DNA from: Lachnospiraceae bacterium
GTDB taxonomy: Bacteria > Bacillota > Clostridia > Lachnospirales > Lachnospiraceae
Reading direction: 5' to 3'
Assembly: GCA_016281605.1 (NCBI GenBank)
Contig: JAEEJA010000027.1
Span: 124,001-188,000 of the forward strand
Length of the DNA stretch: 64,000 bases
In this document: in pieces, positions 34,702 to 44,533 of the stretch
How positions within the stretch are numbered: position 1 is the first letter of the stretch
How the letters are laid out: each line of letters begins with the position of its first letter
Translations under genes and position numbers: made by a program
Notes under the pieces: generated by a model
What the model was told of the DNA's origin: nothing
Databases searched by the model: none
Seen by the model: only the letters and a program-made list of their open reading frames with translations

Positions 34702-36069
34702 TTATTTTATTTTTATCTTAAAACTTAGTTCTTTGCTCTCACCATTATCCATTGTAACAGTTACCTTAACTAAAGCAACACCCTTTTTTCCCTTTGCTTT
34801 TACAAAATAATCATAGAAGTGATATCCATCTTCTTCATCCATACCGTAATCTACAAGTTTAATTAGCTTCTTACCCTTAGTTACAGTATAATCCACGGTA
34901 TCTACGTTATTTATATAATCCTTGGAAAATACAATCTGTATATCGTTACTTCTTTTTCTTTTAAGCTTCATAACACCCTTTGGATATCTTAAGAGTATAA
35001 CATCGTCAAAATTATAGCTTTTTGAATTTGAAGCCTGGGTTGCAGTGCTACCGGTAACACCACTATTATTAGGGTTTGTATTTGTATTATTATTAATTAC
35101 AGGTTGCTGAGTCGGTGTCACGCTAGGCTGAGACGGATTATAGGGCTCTACAGGAGTGTTATCTTCCTTTGGTGCAGGCGGATTGGCTGGATCGTATGAA
35201 TTAGCTTCTATCGGAAATTCAATAAGATATAAAGAATTGTTGTATTCATCATCTAATGTATGTGGCTGTGATGGATCTGCTTCATCAAAATCAGACTTAC
35301 CCTTCAAAAAGTAATCATGATTATATGAATTATTCTCATCATCATCGTCCCAAGTAGAATCAACATAATACCATCTTCCACCTATCTTTACTATATTCCA
35401 TGCATGTCCTCCGGCATCCTTTCCGGTCCCGGCTTTTCCTCCTATATACTTACATCCTATACCGGCAGTATTTAAAAGCTTACACATGCAAAGAGCATAG
35501 GAATTACATAATCCCTTTCCTTCTATAAGTCCACTGTAAGCTGATGAACCATTATCAGAATCATCAACATAGGTTACATTACTGCATATATAATCATGTA
35601 TAGCTTTAACTTTATCATATTCACTTGACATAGTACTTATCTGAAGCTCATTTAGGATTTCGTTAGCCTTTTGATTAACACTAATAGTTTCCTCTAAGCT
35701 TTCAAAATACTTATGATTAAAGATCATCTCACCATTTTCATCCGTTTCAAACGAACCGAAAGATGTAGGATCGATAAGCCCCAAAAGATAATCACCATCA
35801 TCTGTTGAAGAAGGATCATCAAAACGTAAAGAAACAAGATTATAATAATAAATAGAATAATCCTTGAAAAAATATTCAAAATCAGCATCAGTACCATTGT
35901 ATGCTACCGTGAATTCTGTATCTCTTTCTAAAGCGGTTGTCTTTATAATCTGAGTAAGCTCATCGATTGTTGAAGCATTGTAATCAGCAGCAAATGCAGA
36001 CACCTGACTAAAAAGAATGGATGAAATCAGTAAAAATGAATAAAATACATTTTTGAATTTTTTAAACAT
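34702..36069 (-). CDS. Secreted transglutaminase-like protein
   Basis: A 455-residue exported protein with a signal peptide (1-27, ending AFAADY). The transglutaminase core lies at about 145-255: KGLCNSYALCMCKLLNTAG has the catalytic Cys, GGHAWNIVKIGGRWYYVDS the His, and WYYVDSTWDDD the Asp. A Pro/Asn/Thr-rich linker (about 285-345) leads to an Ig-like C-terminal domain. Bacterial members act as peptidases or cross-linkers at the cell surface; which applies here is unknown. AAAGG precedes the ATG. It is the first gene of an operon with deoB and the C39-like gene. Confidence 0.82.
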   Translation of the reverse strand: MFKKFKNVFYSFLLISSILFSQVSAFAADYNASTIDELTQIIKTTALERDTEFTVAYNGTDADFEYFFKDYSIYYYNLVSLRFDDPSSTDDGDYLLGLIDPTSFGSFETDENGEMIFNHKYFESLEETISVNQKANEILNELQISTMSSEYDKVKAIHDYICSNVTYVDDSDNGSSAYSGLIEGKGLCNSYALCMCKLLNTAGIGCKYIGGKAGTGKDAGGHAWNIVKIGGRWYYVDSTWDDDDENNSYNHDYFLKGKSDFDEADPSQPHTLDDEYNNSLYLIEFPIEANSYDPANPPAPKEDNTPVEPYNPSQPSVTPTQQPVINNNTNTNPNNSGVTGSTATQASNSKSYNFDDVILLRYPKGVMKLKRKRSNDIQIVFSKDYINNVDTVDYTVTKGKKLIKLVDYGMDEEDGYHFYDYFVKAKGKKGVALVKVTVTMDNGESKELSFKIKIK

Positions 36070-36180
36070 AATACCTTTAAGTGAATAATCACTTTTTCCT
36101 TTCTAAAAAATAATTAATAAAATCTAATCACTGTTTTAATATAAAGTAATGTATAATAAAAGCAAAAACAATTGCATATA

Positions 36181-38169
36181 TCATGTTTTTTTCTTTTTCT
36201 TTTTATTATCCTTATCATTCTCATTATCTTTATTATTTTCTTTTTTGAATGATTTACGGTTATTTGAGTCTTTTTCTGATTTTTTCTTGTTTTTTGCTTT
36301 ATCTTTATTCTTTTTATTATCCCTTAAGTTCTTATCTTTCTGAGTCTTGTTAGTCTTTAAGGCCTTTTCTTCTTGATTTTTAAGGCTCTTCTTAAGAGAT
36401 TTGGTATATGTAAAATAATAATACTTTTCCAATGCTGTATACTCATCTGAATATATATAATTAACATCAGATATCATATCATTATCATCCACATCTTCAT
36501 TTTGAGAGTTTCTTGAAAGCACCCTTATAGATATAGTTCTTGAATGATAAGCAATTCTCTCGCAACTGTTAATAATATCATAAAATACAGTTTGAGCTTT
36601 TACAGAGCACTGTCCTTCCTGTAGTCTTTCCACATGATGATTTTTAAGTAATTCATTGAATCTGGAAAGAGCAGCTACCATAGCTCTTATCTTCCTTGCT
36701 GTAGCTATATCATCATTATCAAAGGATATAAATGTATTATCCAATATTTCACGTAGATTAGAAAGTAGGATTTTAAGCTCTTTCTTAGCATTGTTAGAAA
36801 GATCTATCTTTTCCTGATTCATATTCGATAATGCATAAGCAATATTCATGCAATAATCTCCTATTCTTTCATAATCTCCTACCGACTTAAGGATTTCAGT
36901 TACCAAAAGCTTACTTTCTACAGGAAGTCGTTTTCTGTTTATATGTATAACATAGCCTGAAAGATAGGTTTCACATTTATCGATATAAGCTTCATTATCA
37001 TCTAAATCTTTAAATTGATTTTCATCATACTTTTCAAGAAGTGAACTGATAATAACCATATTATTTCTTATTCTGTCTCCTGCATTTTTCATTATAAGCT
37101 TAGACTGATTAAGTGCGATTGCAGGAGTTTTAAGAAGCATATCATCAAGTCTCTTGAAGTCTTCATCCTTAACATCTTCATCATTATCCTTAAGAATAAC
37201 GGCAGAAAGACGGGAAATTGCATTGGAGAAAGGCAAAAGCACAATACTAGTGATGAGATTAAACAGTAAATGAACGTTAGCTATGTCTCCTCTGTTTACA
37301 ATTTTTTTCATTGATTCAATTTCATTTATTGCATTTACGGAATAAATGATTATACCAAACATAGTAACGAGAATTATATTGAAAAAAATATATACAAATG
37401 CTGCTCTTTTTGCCTTTTTATTAGAGCCTATACTTCCCATAAGTATAGCACTGCACTTACCTATATTCTGTCCAAGTATAAGAGGGATGGCAATTCCGTA
37501 AGAAATGGTTCCGGTAGCACTTAACGCCTGAAGTATACCAACAAAAGCACTTGAGCTTTGTATAACTGCAGTAAGAGCAACACCGGTCAATATACCAATA
37601 ATAGGATTTTCAAAAGAAGTAAATAGCTTTTGGAATTCTTTTGACTCTTTTAGCGGCGCAAAAACACCTTCCATAATAGTCATACCATAAAACAACACTC
37701 CCAATCCTACCATTATTCCGGCTATATCTTTATATTTTTGTTTTTTGGAAAAAATCATGACTGCAACTCCTGATGCAATAAGCATCGGAGCAAATGAAGA
37801 AGGTTTTAAAAGAGTTAAAACTATATTTCCTGAACCTAGATCACCCAATCGAAGTATCTGAGCTGTAACAGTACTACCTACATTAGCACCAAATATAACA
37901 GGTATCGACTGAGATACCTTCATAATTCCGGCATTAACAAAGCCGATAATCATAATAGTAGTTGCGGCAGAGCTTTGTATAACTCCGGTTACACCCATAC
38001 CAAGAGCCCACCCCTTGATAGCACCTACGCCTTTTTTCTTACTAGTTGTGAGAGTTTCAAGTATCTTTTCAAGTTTAGATCCGGCAAGCTTTTCCAAAGA
38101 CTTTCCCATAAGGCTCATACCAAATAAGAAAAGCCCGACACCTCCAAATAATTCTATAACAGCTAGCAT
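36181..38169 (-). CDS. Na+/phosphate cotransporter family protein with PhoU-like domain and charged tail
   Basis: A 662-residue NptA/YjbB-type protein. The membrane part (about 1-315) has the duplicated QSS motif: GVIQSSAATTIMIIGF and AVIQSSSAFVGILQA. A cytoplasmic PhoU-like helical domain follows (about 350-560, with SVGDYERIGDYCMNIAYAL). The last 70 or so residues are a low-complexity Lys/Asn/Asp/Glu tail ending in a run of Lys, longer than is usual in the family. AGGAG precedes the ATG. The PhoU part suggests control of phosphate import or export. Confidence 0.88.
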   Translation of the reverse strand: MLAVIELFGGVGLFLFGMSLMGKSLEKLAGSKLEKILETLTTSKKKGVGAIKGWALGMGVTGVIQSSAATTIMIIGFVNAGIMKVSQSIPVIFGANVGSTVTAQILRLGDLGSGNIVLTLLKPSSFAPMLIASGVAVMIFSKKQKYKDIAGIMVGLGVLFYGMTIMEGVFAPLKESKEFQKLFTSFENPIIGILTGVALTAVIQSSSAFVGILQALSATGTISYGIAIPLILGQNIGKCSAILMGSIGSNKKAKRAAFVYIFFNIILVTMFGIIIYSVNAINEIESMKKIVNRGDIANVHLLFNLITSIVLLPFSNAISRLSAVILKDNDEDVKDEDFKRLDDMLLKTPAIALNQSKLIMKNAGDRIRNNMVIISSLLEKYDENQFKDLDDNEAYIDKCETYLSGYVIHINRKRLPVESKLLVTEILKSVGDYERIGDYCMNIAYALSNMNQEKIDLSNNAKKELKILLSNLREILDNTFISFDNDDIATARKIRAMVAALSRFNELLKNHHVERLQEGQCSVKAQTVFYDIINSCERIAYHSRTISIRVLSRNSQNEDVDDNDMISDVNYIYSDEYTALEKYYYFTYTKSLKKSLKNQEEKALKTNKTQKDKNLRDNKKNKDKAKNKKKSEKDSNNRKSFKKENNKDNENDKDNKKKKKKT

Positions 38170-38209
38170 ATGTATTCTCCTGTGATAATCGAAAATCCTG
38201 AATTTCTTA

Positions 38210-38713
38210 TTACTTATGTTTATAATCTGTAAGTGATACTCTTACAACAATATCTGTTCCAAGGTAATCATGTATTTCTCTTACAATATCGTTGCAAACC
38301 TTGGTTCTTGTAATATCAGACTCTTTATAATTCTTAATGACCTTTACTACAATATCTGTAATATCATCTTGATTCTTTACTATTCCTTTTTTTGCCTTAT
38401 TGAATTTGGGATAATTGGAATTTAAAACCAAAGTATATCCGTCTATTTCTACATAATGAGGATCTTCACCCTCTAAAACCTTTATTTCAATGGTTTTTTT
38501 CTTATCAAAAATCACAGGATAATTAACAAGCTTTTCTTCAACTATCTGTGTATCTATTTCATCCAGATTTATCTTTAATAGTTTTGTTACCTTTAGAATA
38601 ATATCATCTGTATGCGCATATTTGGGCACATTTAATGCAATTATTGCGACAGTCCCGATTATCAGTAATATAGTAACTACAAATACTATAATATTGACTG
38701 CATTTTTCTTCAT
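38210..38713 (-). CDS. Small membrane-anchored protein of unknown function
   Basis: A 167-residue protein I do not recognise. One N-terminal TM (about 8-28) is followed by a soluble alpha/beta domain outside the membrane, with alternating segments such as TIEIKVLEGEDPHYVEIDG and ITDIVVKVIKNYKES and the ending YLGTDIVVRVSLTDYKHK. There are no Cys pairs or obvious catalytic residues. GGAGG lies seven bases before the ATG. A candidate promoter (TTTACA-17-TATCAT) lies between it and codY. The Na/Pi cotransporter gene follows by 40 bases, so the two may work together. Confidence 0.6.
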   Translation of the reverse strand: MKKNAVNIIVFVVTILLIIGTVAIIALNVPKYAHTDDIILKVTKLLKINLDEIDTQIVEEKLVNYPVIFDKKKTIEIKVLEGEDPHYVEIDGYTLVLNSNYPKFNKAKKGIVKNQDDITDIVVKVIKNYKESDITRTKVCNDIVREIHDYLGTDIVVRVSLTDYKHK

Positions 38714-38822
38714 GAAAAACCTCCATGTCTAAACACTTATCTTTGTATTATAGGAAAACCCATACAAAGTACATGATACACTAAAACCAAATGATTGTAA
38801 ACTATTTAGTTTATTATATAAT

Positions 38823-39605
38823 TTAGTTTACGCTGTAATAAGACTGAACAAGTTCAGTACATAAAAGATCATTGGTAATAGTAATCATAGTCCCCTTCAT
38901 TCCCAGTGACTTTGTACATAAAATTCCGGCAGACTCACACTTTTTAAGGGCATTTATAATAACAGTACGGGTTATACCAAGCTCATTTGCGAGCTTACTC
39001 GATACTATCCTACCTTCCTTTTGTCCATTAAGCATATTTAATATACTTATAAGAGCCTTTAACTCAAGCATGGAAAGCGATGATAAAGCGATAGATACAT
39101 CATCTGTTTTCATGTTTTTCGTTAAGTTCTCCTCTGTCTTAGATATTCTCATAGCAAGTCCAATTAAAGTAATACTGTGCTCTAAAAGTATGATATCATC
39201 AATTGTAAACGGACTGGAATTATTGTAAACAATCAAAGAACCCATTCTGTTTTTTGAAATCTTTACAGGTGATATCATGGCGTGATAGTTGTCAGCGCCT
39301 TCAAAATCCATGCCCATTGTTGTTAAATTTATATTTTCATGAGTAGAGAGTATTGACATAAATCTATCTTTTATAACATTATCTATCATCATCCCTCTCT
39401 CAAGATGTTTTAGTTTAGGTATTGATGGAATTGATGGTTGTTCTTTTACTCCGAGCACCTTTCCTTTTCTGCTGAATAATACAACATTTACATTCATAAT
39501 GTCAGACAAGTATCCACAAAAAGTATTAAAATCAAGCTTTTGAGAGCTATCCTCTATTATAAGCCAGTTTATCTTCCTTGTCTTATCCAATAAATCCAGA
39601 CTCAT
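38823..39605 (-). CDS. codY: GTP/branched-chain amino-acid-sensing repressor CodY
   Basis: A 260-residue CodY. The N-terminal GAF domain (about 1-155) begins LLDKTRKINWLI and ends near the linker; the winged helix has SSKLANELGITRTVIINALK, CESAGILCTKSLGMKGTMI, the family's most conserved part. CodY represses nitrogen and carbon genes when branched-chain amino acids and GTP are plentiful. It starts two bases after the topA stop, so it is translationally coupled to topA. I did not find a clear CodY box (AATTTTCWGAAAATT) by eye in the window. Confidence 0.96.
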   Translation of the reverse strand: MSLDLLDKTRKINWLIIEDSSQKLDFNTFCGYLSDIMNVNVVLFSRKGKVLGVKEQPSIPSIPKLKHLERGMMIDNVIKDRFMSILSTHENINLTTMGMDFEGADNYHAMISPVKISKNRMGSLIVYNNSSPFTIDDIILLEHSITLIGLAMRISKTEENLTKNMKTDDVSIALSSLSMLELKALISILNMLNGQKEGRIVSSKLANELGITRTVIINALKKCESAGILCTKSLGMKGTMITITNDLLCTELVQSYYSVN

Positions 39606-39607
39606 CT

Positions 39608-41689
39608 TTACTCCTTATTCTTATCTTCTTTTATATCCATAACATGTTCGCACTCTTCATTGGTACAAACAAGTTTATTTTTCTTTTCAACCATTACACT
39701 ACCACACTTAGGGCAAGGAGAGGCTGATGGTTTTTGCCATGAAACAAAGTCACACTCAGGGAATGATATACATCCGTAAAATCTTCTTCCCTTTCTGGTT
39801 TTCTTTATAACTAGGTCCGACTTACACTTAGGACATAAAAGACCTGTTTTTTCAAAATATGGTTTAGTGTTTTTACACTCAGGAAAACCGGGACAAGCCA
39901 AGAATTTACCATATGGACCGTACTTTATTACCATATTTCTTCCGCATTCTTCACATATTTCATCGGAAACCTCATCGTGTATCTCTACATGTTCAAGCTC
40001 TTCGGATGCTATATCAACAGCTTCCTTAAGATCCGGATAAAAGTTTTCTATAACAGTTTTCCATCTTATATTTCCGTTTTCAACGCCATCCAGAAGGCTT
40101 TCAAGATTAGCTGTAAAATCAACATTTACAATACTTGGAAAGGATGTAAGCATAATATTGTTTACAACTTCTCCAAGCTCTGTCATATACAGGTTCTTTT
40201 TTTCTTTTGAGACATAATGCCTGTTTATAATAGTTGATATGGTAGGTGCGTAAGTACTAGGCCTTCCGATGCCAAGTTCCTCTAAAGTCTTTACCAAAGA
40301 GGCCTCAGTAAAATGTGCAGGAGGTTGTGTAAAATGCTGCTTTTCTTCTAATTGAAGCAAATCAATCTTCATTCCTGTTGAAAGATTCTTAGGAAGATGA
40401 GTTTTACTTGTTTCTTTATCCTCATCCGTCTGATAAACATTCATATATCCGGCAAATACTGATTTTGAGGAGCTTGTATTAAATACATAATCCTTCGATG
40501 ATATCTTTACCGATGTACTTTCATACTGCGCCGGAGCCATACAGCTTGCTAAAAATCTTCTCCATATAAGCTGATATAATCTGAATTGATCTCTATTTAG
40601 ATCATCCTTTACCTGGGCAGGTGTCAACTCAACGTAAGTAGGCCTTATAGCTTCATGTGCATCCTGAATCTTTTTTGAGTTTTTAGCATTATTTACATTT
40701 GATTTACCTACATACTCTTTTCCATAGGTATTTTCGATGTAATCAGATGCAGCTAAAGCCGCCTCTTCTGATATTCTGGTTGAATCTGTTCTTAAATAAG
40801 TTATAAGACCAATATTTCCTCTTCCCTTAATCTTTACACCTTCATAAAGTCCCTGAGCAATTCTCATGGTCTTTACTGTTGAAAAATTGAGACTTTTTGA
40901 GGCTTCCTGCTGTAGAGTTGATGTTGTAAACGGAAGTGGTGATTTTTTATTAATTGTTCTTTTCTTAATATCTGAAATCACATACTTCTGTTTTAATATC
41001 TCTTTTTTTATTTTATCTACTTCTTCTATGCTCTTTAATTCCAGCTTACCATTAGTGCTTCCATAAAATAAAGCATCAAAAGAAAGCTTGGACTTTTCAG
41101 GTGAAAAATCACCCTTTATAGACCAATACTCATCAGGTATAAAGTCATTTATACTATTTTCCCTGTCACATATAATTCTAAGAGCAACAGACTGTACTCT
41201 TCCGGCACTTAACCCTCTTTTAACCTTCGCCCATAGAAGAGGACTTATTTGATAGCCAACCATTCTGTCAAGCACTCTTCTGGCTTGCTGAGCGTCTACC
41301 AAATCCGTATCTATCTCTCTTCCGTTTTTTATAGCATTTTTAACTGCGTTTTTGGTTATCTCATTAAATGTGATACGTTTGGCTTTTTTATCTTCAAGCT
41401 TAAGTGCCGCCATCAAGTGCCAGCTTATAGCTTCTCCCTCACGGTCCGGGTCGGTTGCAAGATATATCTTATCAGCCTTCTTTACAGCCTTTCTAAGTCC
41501 TGCAAGAAGTTCTCCCTTTCCTCTGATAGTTATGTATTTAGGCTCAAAATCATTTTCAACATCAACACCCATAGTGCTTTTAGGCAAATCTCTAACATGA
41601 CCGTTAGAAGCCATAACTTCATAATTTTTCCCTAAAAACTTCTTAATTGTAGCTGCCTTAGCAGGCGACTCAACGATAACAAGATTCAT
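39608..41689 (-). CDS. topA: DNA topoisomerase I
   Basis: A 693-residue type IA topoisomerase that relaxes negative supercoils. The Toprim domain starts NLVIVESPAKAATIKKFLG with LATDPDREGEAISWHL; the active Tyr is in GLITYLRTDSTRIS. Three C-terminal C4 zinc ribbons are visible: CEECGRNMV...CPGFPEC, CPKCKSDLV...CISFPEC and CPKCGSVMV...CTNEEC. GGAGGT precedes the ATG by ten bases. codY follows with a two-base gap. In Bacillus, trmFO, xerC and hslUV lie between topA and codY; they are absent here. Confidence 0.97.
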   Translation of the reverse strand: MNLVIVESPAKAATIKKFLGKNYEVMASNGHVRDLPKSTMGVDVENDFEPKYITIRGKGELLAGLRKAVKKADKIYLATDPDREGEAISWHLMAALKLEDKKAKRITFNEITKNAVKNAIKNGREIDTDLVDAQQARRVLDRMVGYQISPLLWAKVKRGLSAGRVQSVALRIICDRENSINDFIPDEYWSIKGDFSPEKSKLSFDALFYGSTNGKLELKSIEEVDKIKKEILKQKYVISDIKKRTINKKSPLPFTTSTLQQEASKSLNFSTVKTMRIAQGLYEGVKIKGRGNIGLITYLRTDSTRISEEAALAASDYIENTYGKEYVGKSNVNNAKNSKKIQDAHEAIRPTYVELTPAQVKDDLNRDQFRLYQLIWRRFLASCMAPAQYESTSVKISSKDYVFNTSSSKSVFAGYMNVYQTDEDKETSKTHLPKNLSTGMKIDLLQLEEKQHFTQPPAHFTEASLVKTLEELGIGRPSTYAPTISTIINRHYVSKEKKNLYMTELGEVVNNIMLTSFPSIVNVDFTANLESLLDGVENGNIRWKTVIENFYPDLKEAVDIASEELEHVEIHDEVSDEICEECGRNMVIKYGPYGKFLACPGFPECKNTKPYFEKTGLLCPKCKSDLVIKKTRKGRRFYGCISFPECDFVSWQKPSASPCPKCGSVMVEKKNKLVCTNEECEHVMDIKEDKNKE

Positions 41690-41797
41690 CTCTGTTTTTA
41701 CCTCCGATTACCATATGCAAAGATAAATATAGTATATTTAGGCATTTACCCCTATTGTATATCACATAACAGTAATTATTTATACAAAACATTACAA

Positions 41798-41826
41798 ATA
41801 GTACACCATTTAAAAAAATGTTGCAA
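41798..41826 (-). promoter_or_regulatory. Candidate promoter of topA-codY
   Basis: TTGCAA (41821-41826), 17-base spacer, TACTAT (41798-41803) on the minus strand in the 145-base gap between dprA and topA. Confidence 0.45.
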
Positions 41827-41834
41827 GACTTATT

Positions 41835-42932
41835 TTATAATCTTATAGCATAATTATGATTTCCTATATCTCTTATATACCCTTTTATCTCCATTTTTAT
41901 TAGTATTTTCATGATTTTCGGTAAAGGAAGCATAGTTTTTTCTAATATATACTCTAGGGGGCAAGGATTTAGGTTTAGTAATCCTATAACTTCTTTTTCG
42001 GTACTGTTAAGATCCTTATATATCTTTGTTTTTTCTTCCTCTATGTCATTATCATAAAAAATGCCCAGGCAATCTAGTATATCCTTGACTTCCGTAACAA
42101 GACAAGCTCCTCCTTTTATAAGCTCATTACTTCCAAAATAAAGCCGGTCTCTTATATTTCCCGGTATGACCATGAGTTCACGTCCCTGATCAAGTGCCAT
42201 AGATGCAGTAATAAGTGATCCAGAGTTTTTACCTGCTTCAATTACTAAAACTCCATCGGATAGTCCTGATATTATTCTGTTTCTCATCGGAAAATTCCTT
42301 GCAATGGGTGGAGTTTTGGGCGGAAATTCTGAAATTATACCACCGTTATTAATAAGTTCTATATATTCATTTATATTACTTCTTGGATAACATATATCCA
42401 CGCTACAACCTAAACAGGCAAATGTTTTCCCTCCTGTTACACTCAAAGCTCCTCTGTGTGCACAAATATCAATTCCATATGCAAGGCCGCTTATAACTTC
42501 TATTCCATACTCTGCTATCTGCTTTGAATACTTTTCTGAGAGCTCTCTTCCTTCATGATTAGCATTTCTGGCTCCAATTACAGCAATGCTCTTTTTATTA
42601 TCATCCGGTAATTCTCCTTTATAATAAAGACAAAATGGAGGATTTTGTATATGCCTTAATTTTTTAGGATATCTAATATCCTGTAAATATGTAAAGTTGA
42701 TATTATCCTTATCCATTATTTCTCTTGTTAAATTGTATTTTTTCATATTTTTTGATTCTATCATCATTAAAATCTGCTTTTCATTAAGTATGTTAGTATT
42801 GATCAAGGATTTTTCTGATGCTTTAAATATATCCTCGAAGCATTTATATACATTAAGAAGCTTACTTATATGAGCATTTCCAATACTGTAATCTATATTT
42901 GCTATCCATATAGCATAATCATAATCATTCAT
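41835..42932 (-). CDS. dprA: DNA-processing protein DprA/Smf
   Basis: A 365-residue DprA, which protects incoming single-stranded DNA and loads RecA during transformation. The Rossmann-like core has AVIGARNANHEGRELSEKY, VISGLAYGIDICAHRGAL, TFACLGCSVDICYPRSN and GSLITASMALDQGRELMVIPG. A C-terminal winged-helix (DprA_WH-like) follows from about residue 300. The start is ATG at 42932, sharing one base with the comM stop (TGATG), with GGGGGTG upstream; a GTG one codon earlier is less likely. It is coupled to comM, a common pairing. Confidence 0.95.
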   Translation of the reverse strand: MNDYDYAIWIANIDYSIGNAHISKLLNVYKCFEDIFKASEKSLINTNILNEKQILMMIESKNMKKYNLTREIMDKDNINFTYLQDIRYPKKLRHIQNPPFCLYYKGELPDDNKKSIAVIGARNANHEGRELSEKYSKQIAEYGIEVISGLAYGIDICAHRGALSVTGGKTFACLGCSVDICYPRSNINEYIELINNGGIISEFPPKTPPIARNFPMRNRIISGLSDGVLVIEAGKNSGSLITASMALDQGRELMVIPGNIRDRLYFGSNELIKGGACLVTEVKDILDCLGIFYDNDIEEEKTKIYKDLNSTEKEVIGLLNLNPCPLEYILEKTMLPLPKIMKILIKMEIKGYIRDIGNHNYAIRL

Positions 42933-44473
42933 CACACTACACCCCCATTATACTTTTTATCTATTCCTCTATAACTTATAGCCTCCGTTATATGTTCTTC
43001 TTCTATTATTTCTTTTCCCATGGTATCAGCTATGGTTCTGGCCACTTTTAATACCTTATGATAGCCTCTGGCCGAAATAAACTCCGAGTCAAATATTTCC
43101 TTTATAAGATCTGAAGCATACTTATTTAATTTACAGTATTTTTTTATACTGCCCGGTGAAAGCTCACAATTAAAGGAATAATCCTCATTCTTATACCTTT
43201 CTTTCTGTATATTATGAACCTCACAAACTCTTTCTCTCATATTGTTGGTACTGTAATAGTCTTCATTATCAGAAGTATTTATATCCGAGTACTTTAAAAT
43301 ATCTGTTTCGGTACTTATATCAATCCTATCGAGTATGGGTCTGCTTACCCTTGAAAGGTATTTTTTCACGGATACTACAGAACAATTACACTTTTTATAA
43401 TCAGGGTAATACCCACAGGGACAGGGATTCATAGCAGCAACTAACATAAAGTTAGCCGGATAAACTGTATTAAATCCAACTCTTGATATGTTTACAAGAC
43501 CTTCTTCCATAGGTTGTCGAAGTACTTCAATTGTCCTTCTGTTAAATTCCGGAAGTTCATCTAAGAAAAGAACTCCTTTATTTGCAAGGCTTATCTCTCC
43601 AGGTTTAGGATATAATCCGCCACCTGCTAAAGCTGTCTGAGTTATGCTGTGATGGGGCGATCTAAAGGGCCTTTTATCTATAAGAGGCTTATCTTCCGAA
43701 AGAAGTGCTGATACACTATAAAGCTTAGAAATCTCCATAATATCATCAAATTCCGGTAAAGGCATAATCCCGGGAATCCTTTTAGCAAGCATAGTTTTAC
43801 CTGATCCCGGAGGACCTATCATAAGTACATTATGCATACCACTGACGCCTATTTCTATAGCTCTTTTGGATCTAATCTGACCTTTAACATCTATAAAATC
43901 AATATTATCATTGCTTTTAGTATAATCAGTAAAACTTATCTTTTCTGTTTCAACATATGCTTCCGGATCTTTTAAAATATCAAAAAGATCATTGATATGG
44001 GTTACGCCTATAACTTTAATATTTTCAACTATAAGGGCTTCTTTTACGTTTTCTTTTGGTAAAATGATATATTTGAAACCTTTATTGGCAGCAGTATAAG
44101 CCATGGGTAATATTCCCTTTATCCTTCTTATGCTTCCGTCTAAAGATACTTCACCCTCAAATACCATATCAGGAACAAATGTATTATCCAACACCTCTAA
44201 TGCTGTTAAAACAGCAACAACTTTGGTTAAATCGTAAGACGTCCCTTCCTTCCTAAGGTTTGCAGGAGCCAGATTGATTGTGATTTTTTTTGGTGGAAAT
44301 CTAAAACCGGAATTTTTGACAGCTATCCACACTCTTTCTCGAGCCTCTCTTAATTCACTTGAGAGATAGCCAACCAAAGAAAACCCAGGCAGGCCGTCAG
44401 ATACGTCTGCCTCGGTTTTTACGACATGCCCATTGATACCATCAATGGCAATAGAATTTGTTTCATGATACAT
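42932..44473 (-). CDS. comM: ComM/YifB-family Mg-chelatase-like AAA+ ATPase
   Basis: A 513-residue protein with an N-terminal Lon-like/ChlI domain (GHVVKTEADVSDGLPGFSLVG), Walker A IGPPGSGKTMLAKRIPG, Walker B NKGVLFLDELPEFNRRT and the Cys cluster MNPCPCGYYPDYKKCNCS. The C-terminal lid ends in RGYHKVLKVARTIAD. Homologues are DNA helicases that aid branch migration during transformation. GGAAAGGA precedes the ATG. It is followed by dprA with a one-base overlap and lies 60 bases after nrdR. Confidence 0.93.
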   Translation of the reverse strand: MYHETNSIAIDGINGHVVKTEADVSDGLPGFSLVGYLSSELREARERVWIAVKNSGFRFPPKKITINLAPANLRKEGTSYDLTKVVAVLTALEVLDNTFVPDMVFEGEVSLDGSIRRIKGILPMAYTAANKGFKYIILPKENVKEALIVENIKVIGVTHINDLFDILKDPEAYVETEKISFTDYTKSNDNIDFIDVKGQIRSKRAIEIGVSGMHNVLMIGPPGSGKTMLAKRIPGIMPLPEFDDIMEISKLYSVSALLSEDKPLIDKRPFRSPHHSITQTALAGGGLYPKPGEISLANKGVLFLDELPEFNRRTIEVLRQPMEEGLVNISRVGFNTVYPANFMLVAAMNPCPCGYYPDYKKCNCSVVSVKKYLSRVSRPILDRIDISTETDILKYSDINTSDNEDYYSTNNMRERVCEVHNIQKERYKNEDYSFNCELSPGSIKKYCKLNKYASDLIKEIFDSEFISARGYHKVLKVARTIADTMGKEIIEEEHITEAISYRGIDKKYNGGVV

Positions 44474-44533
44474 ACGCTTCCTTTCCTGATGTAAAAGAAG
44501 CTTATTCCCGGATTAAATACAAAAATATTATTT

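Noticed and set aside
36149..36343. A 64-codon Phe/Leu/Ser-rich plus-strand frame
   Set aside because: It is the antisense of the Lys-rich tail of the Na/Pi cotransporter, which explains its composition.
38714..38822. A terminator directly after codY
   Set aside because: GTAAACTA/TAGTTTAC can pair across the codY stop, but it is AT-only and not followed by a T-tract.
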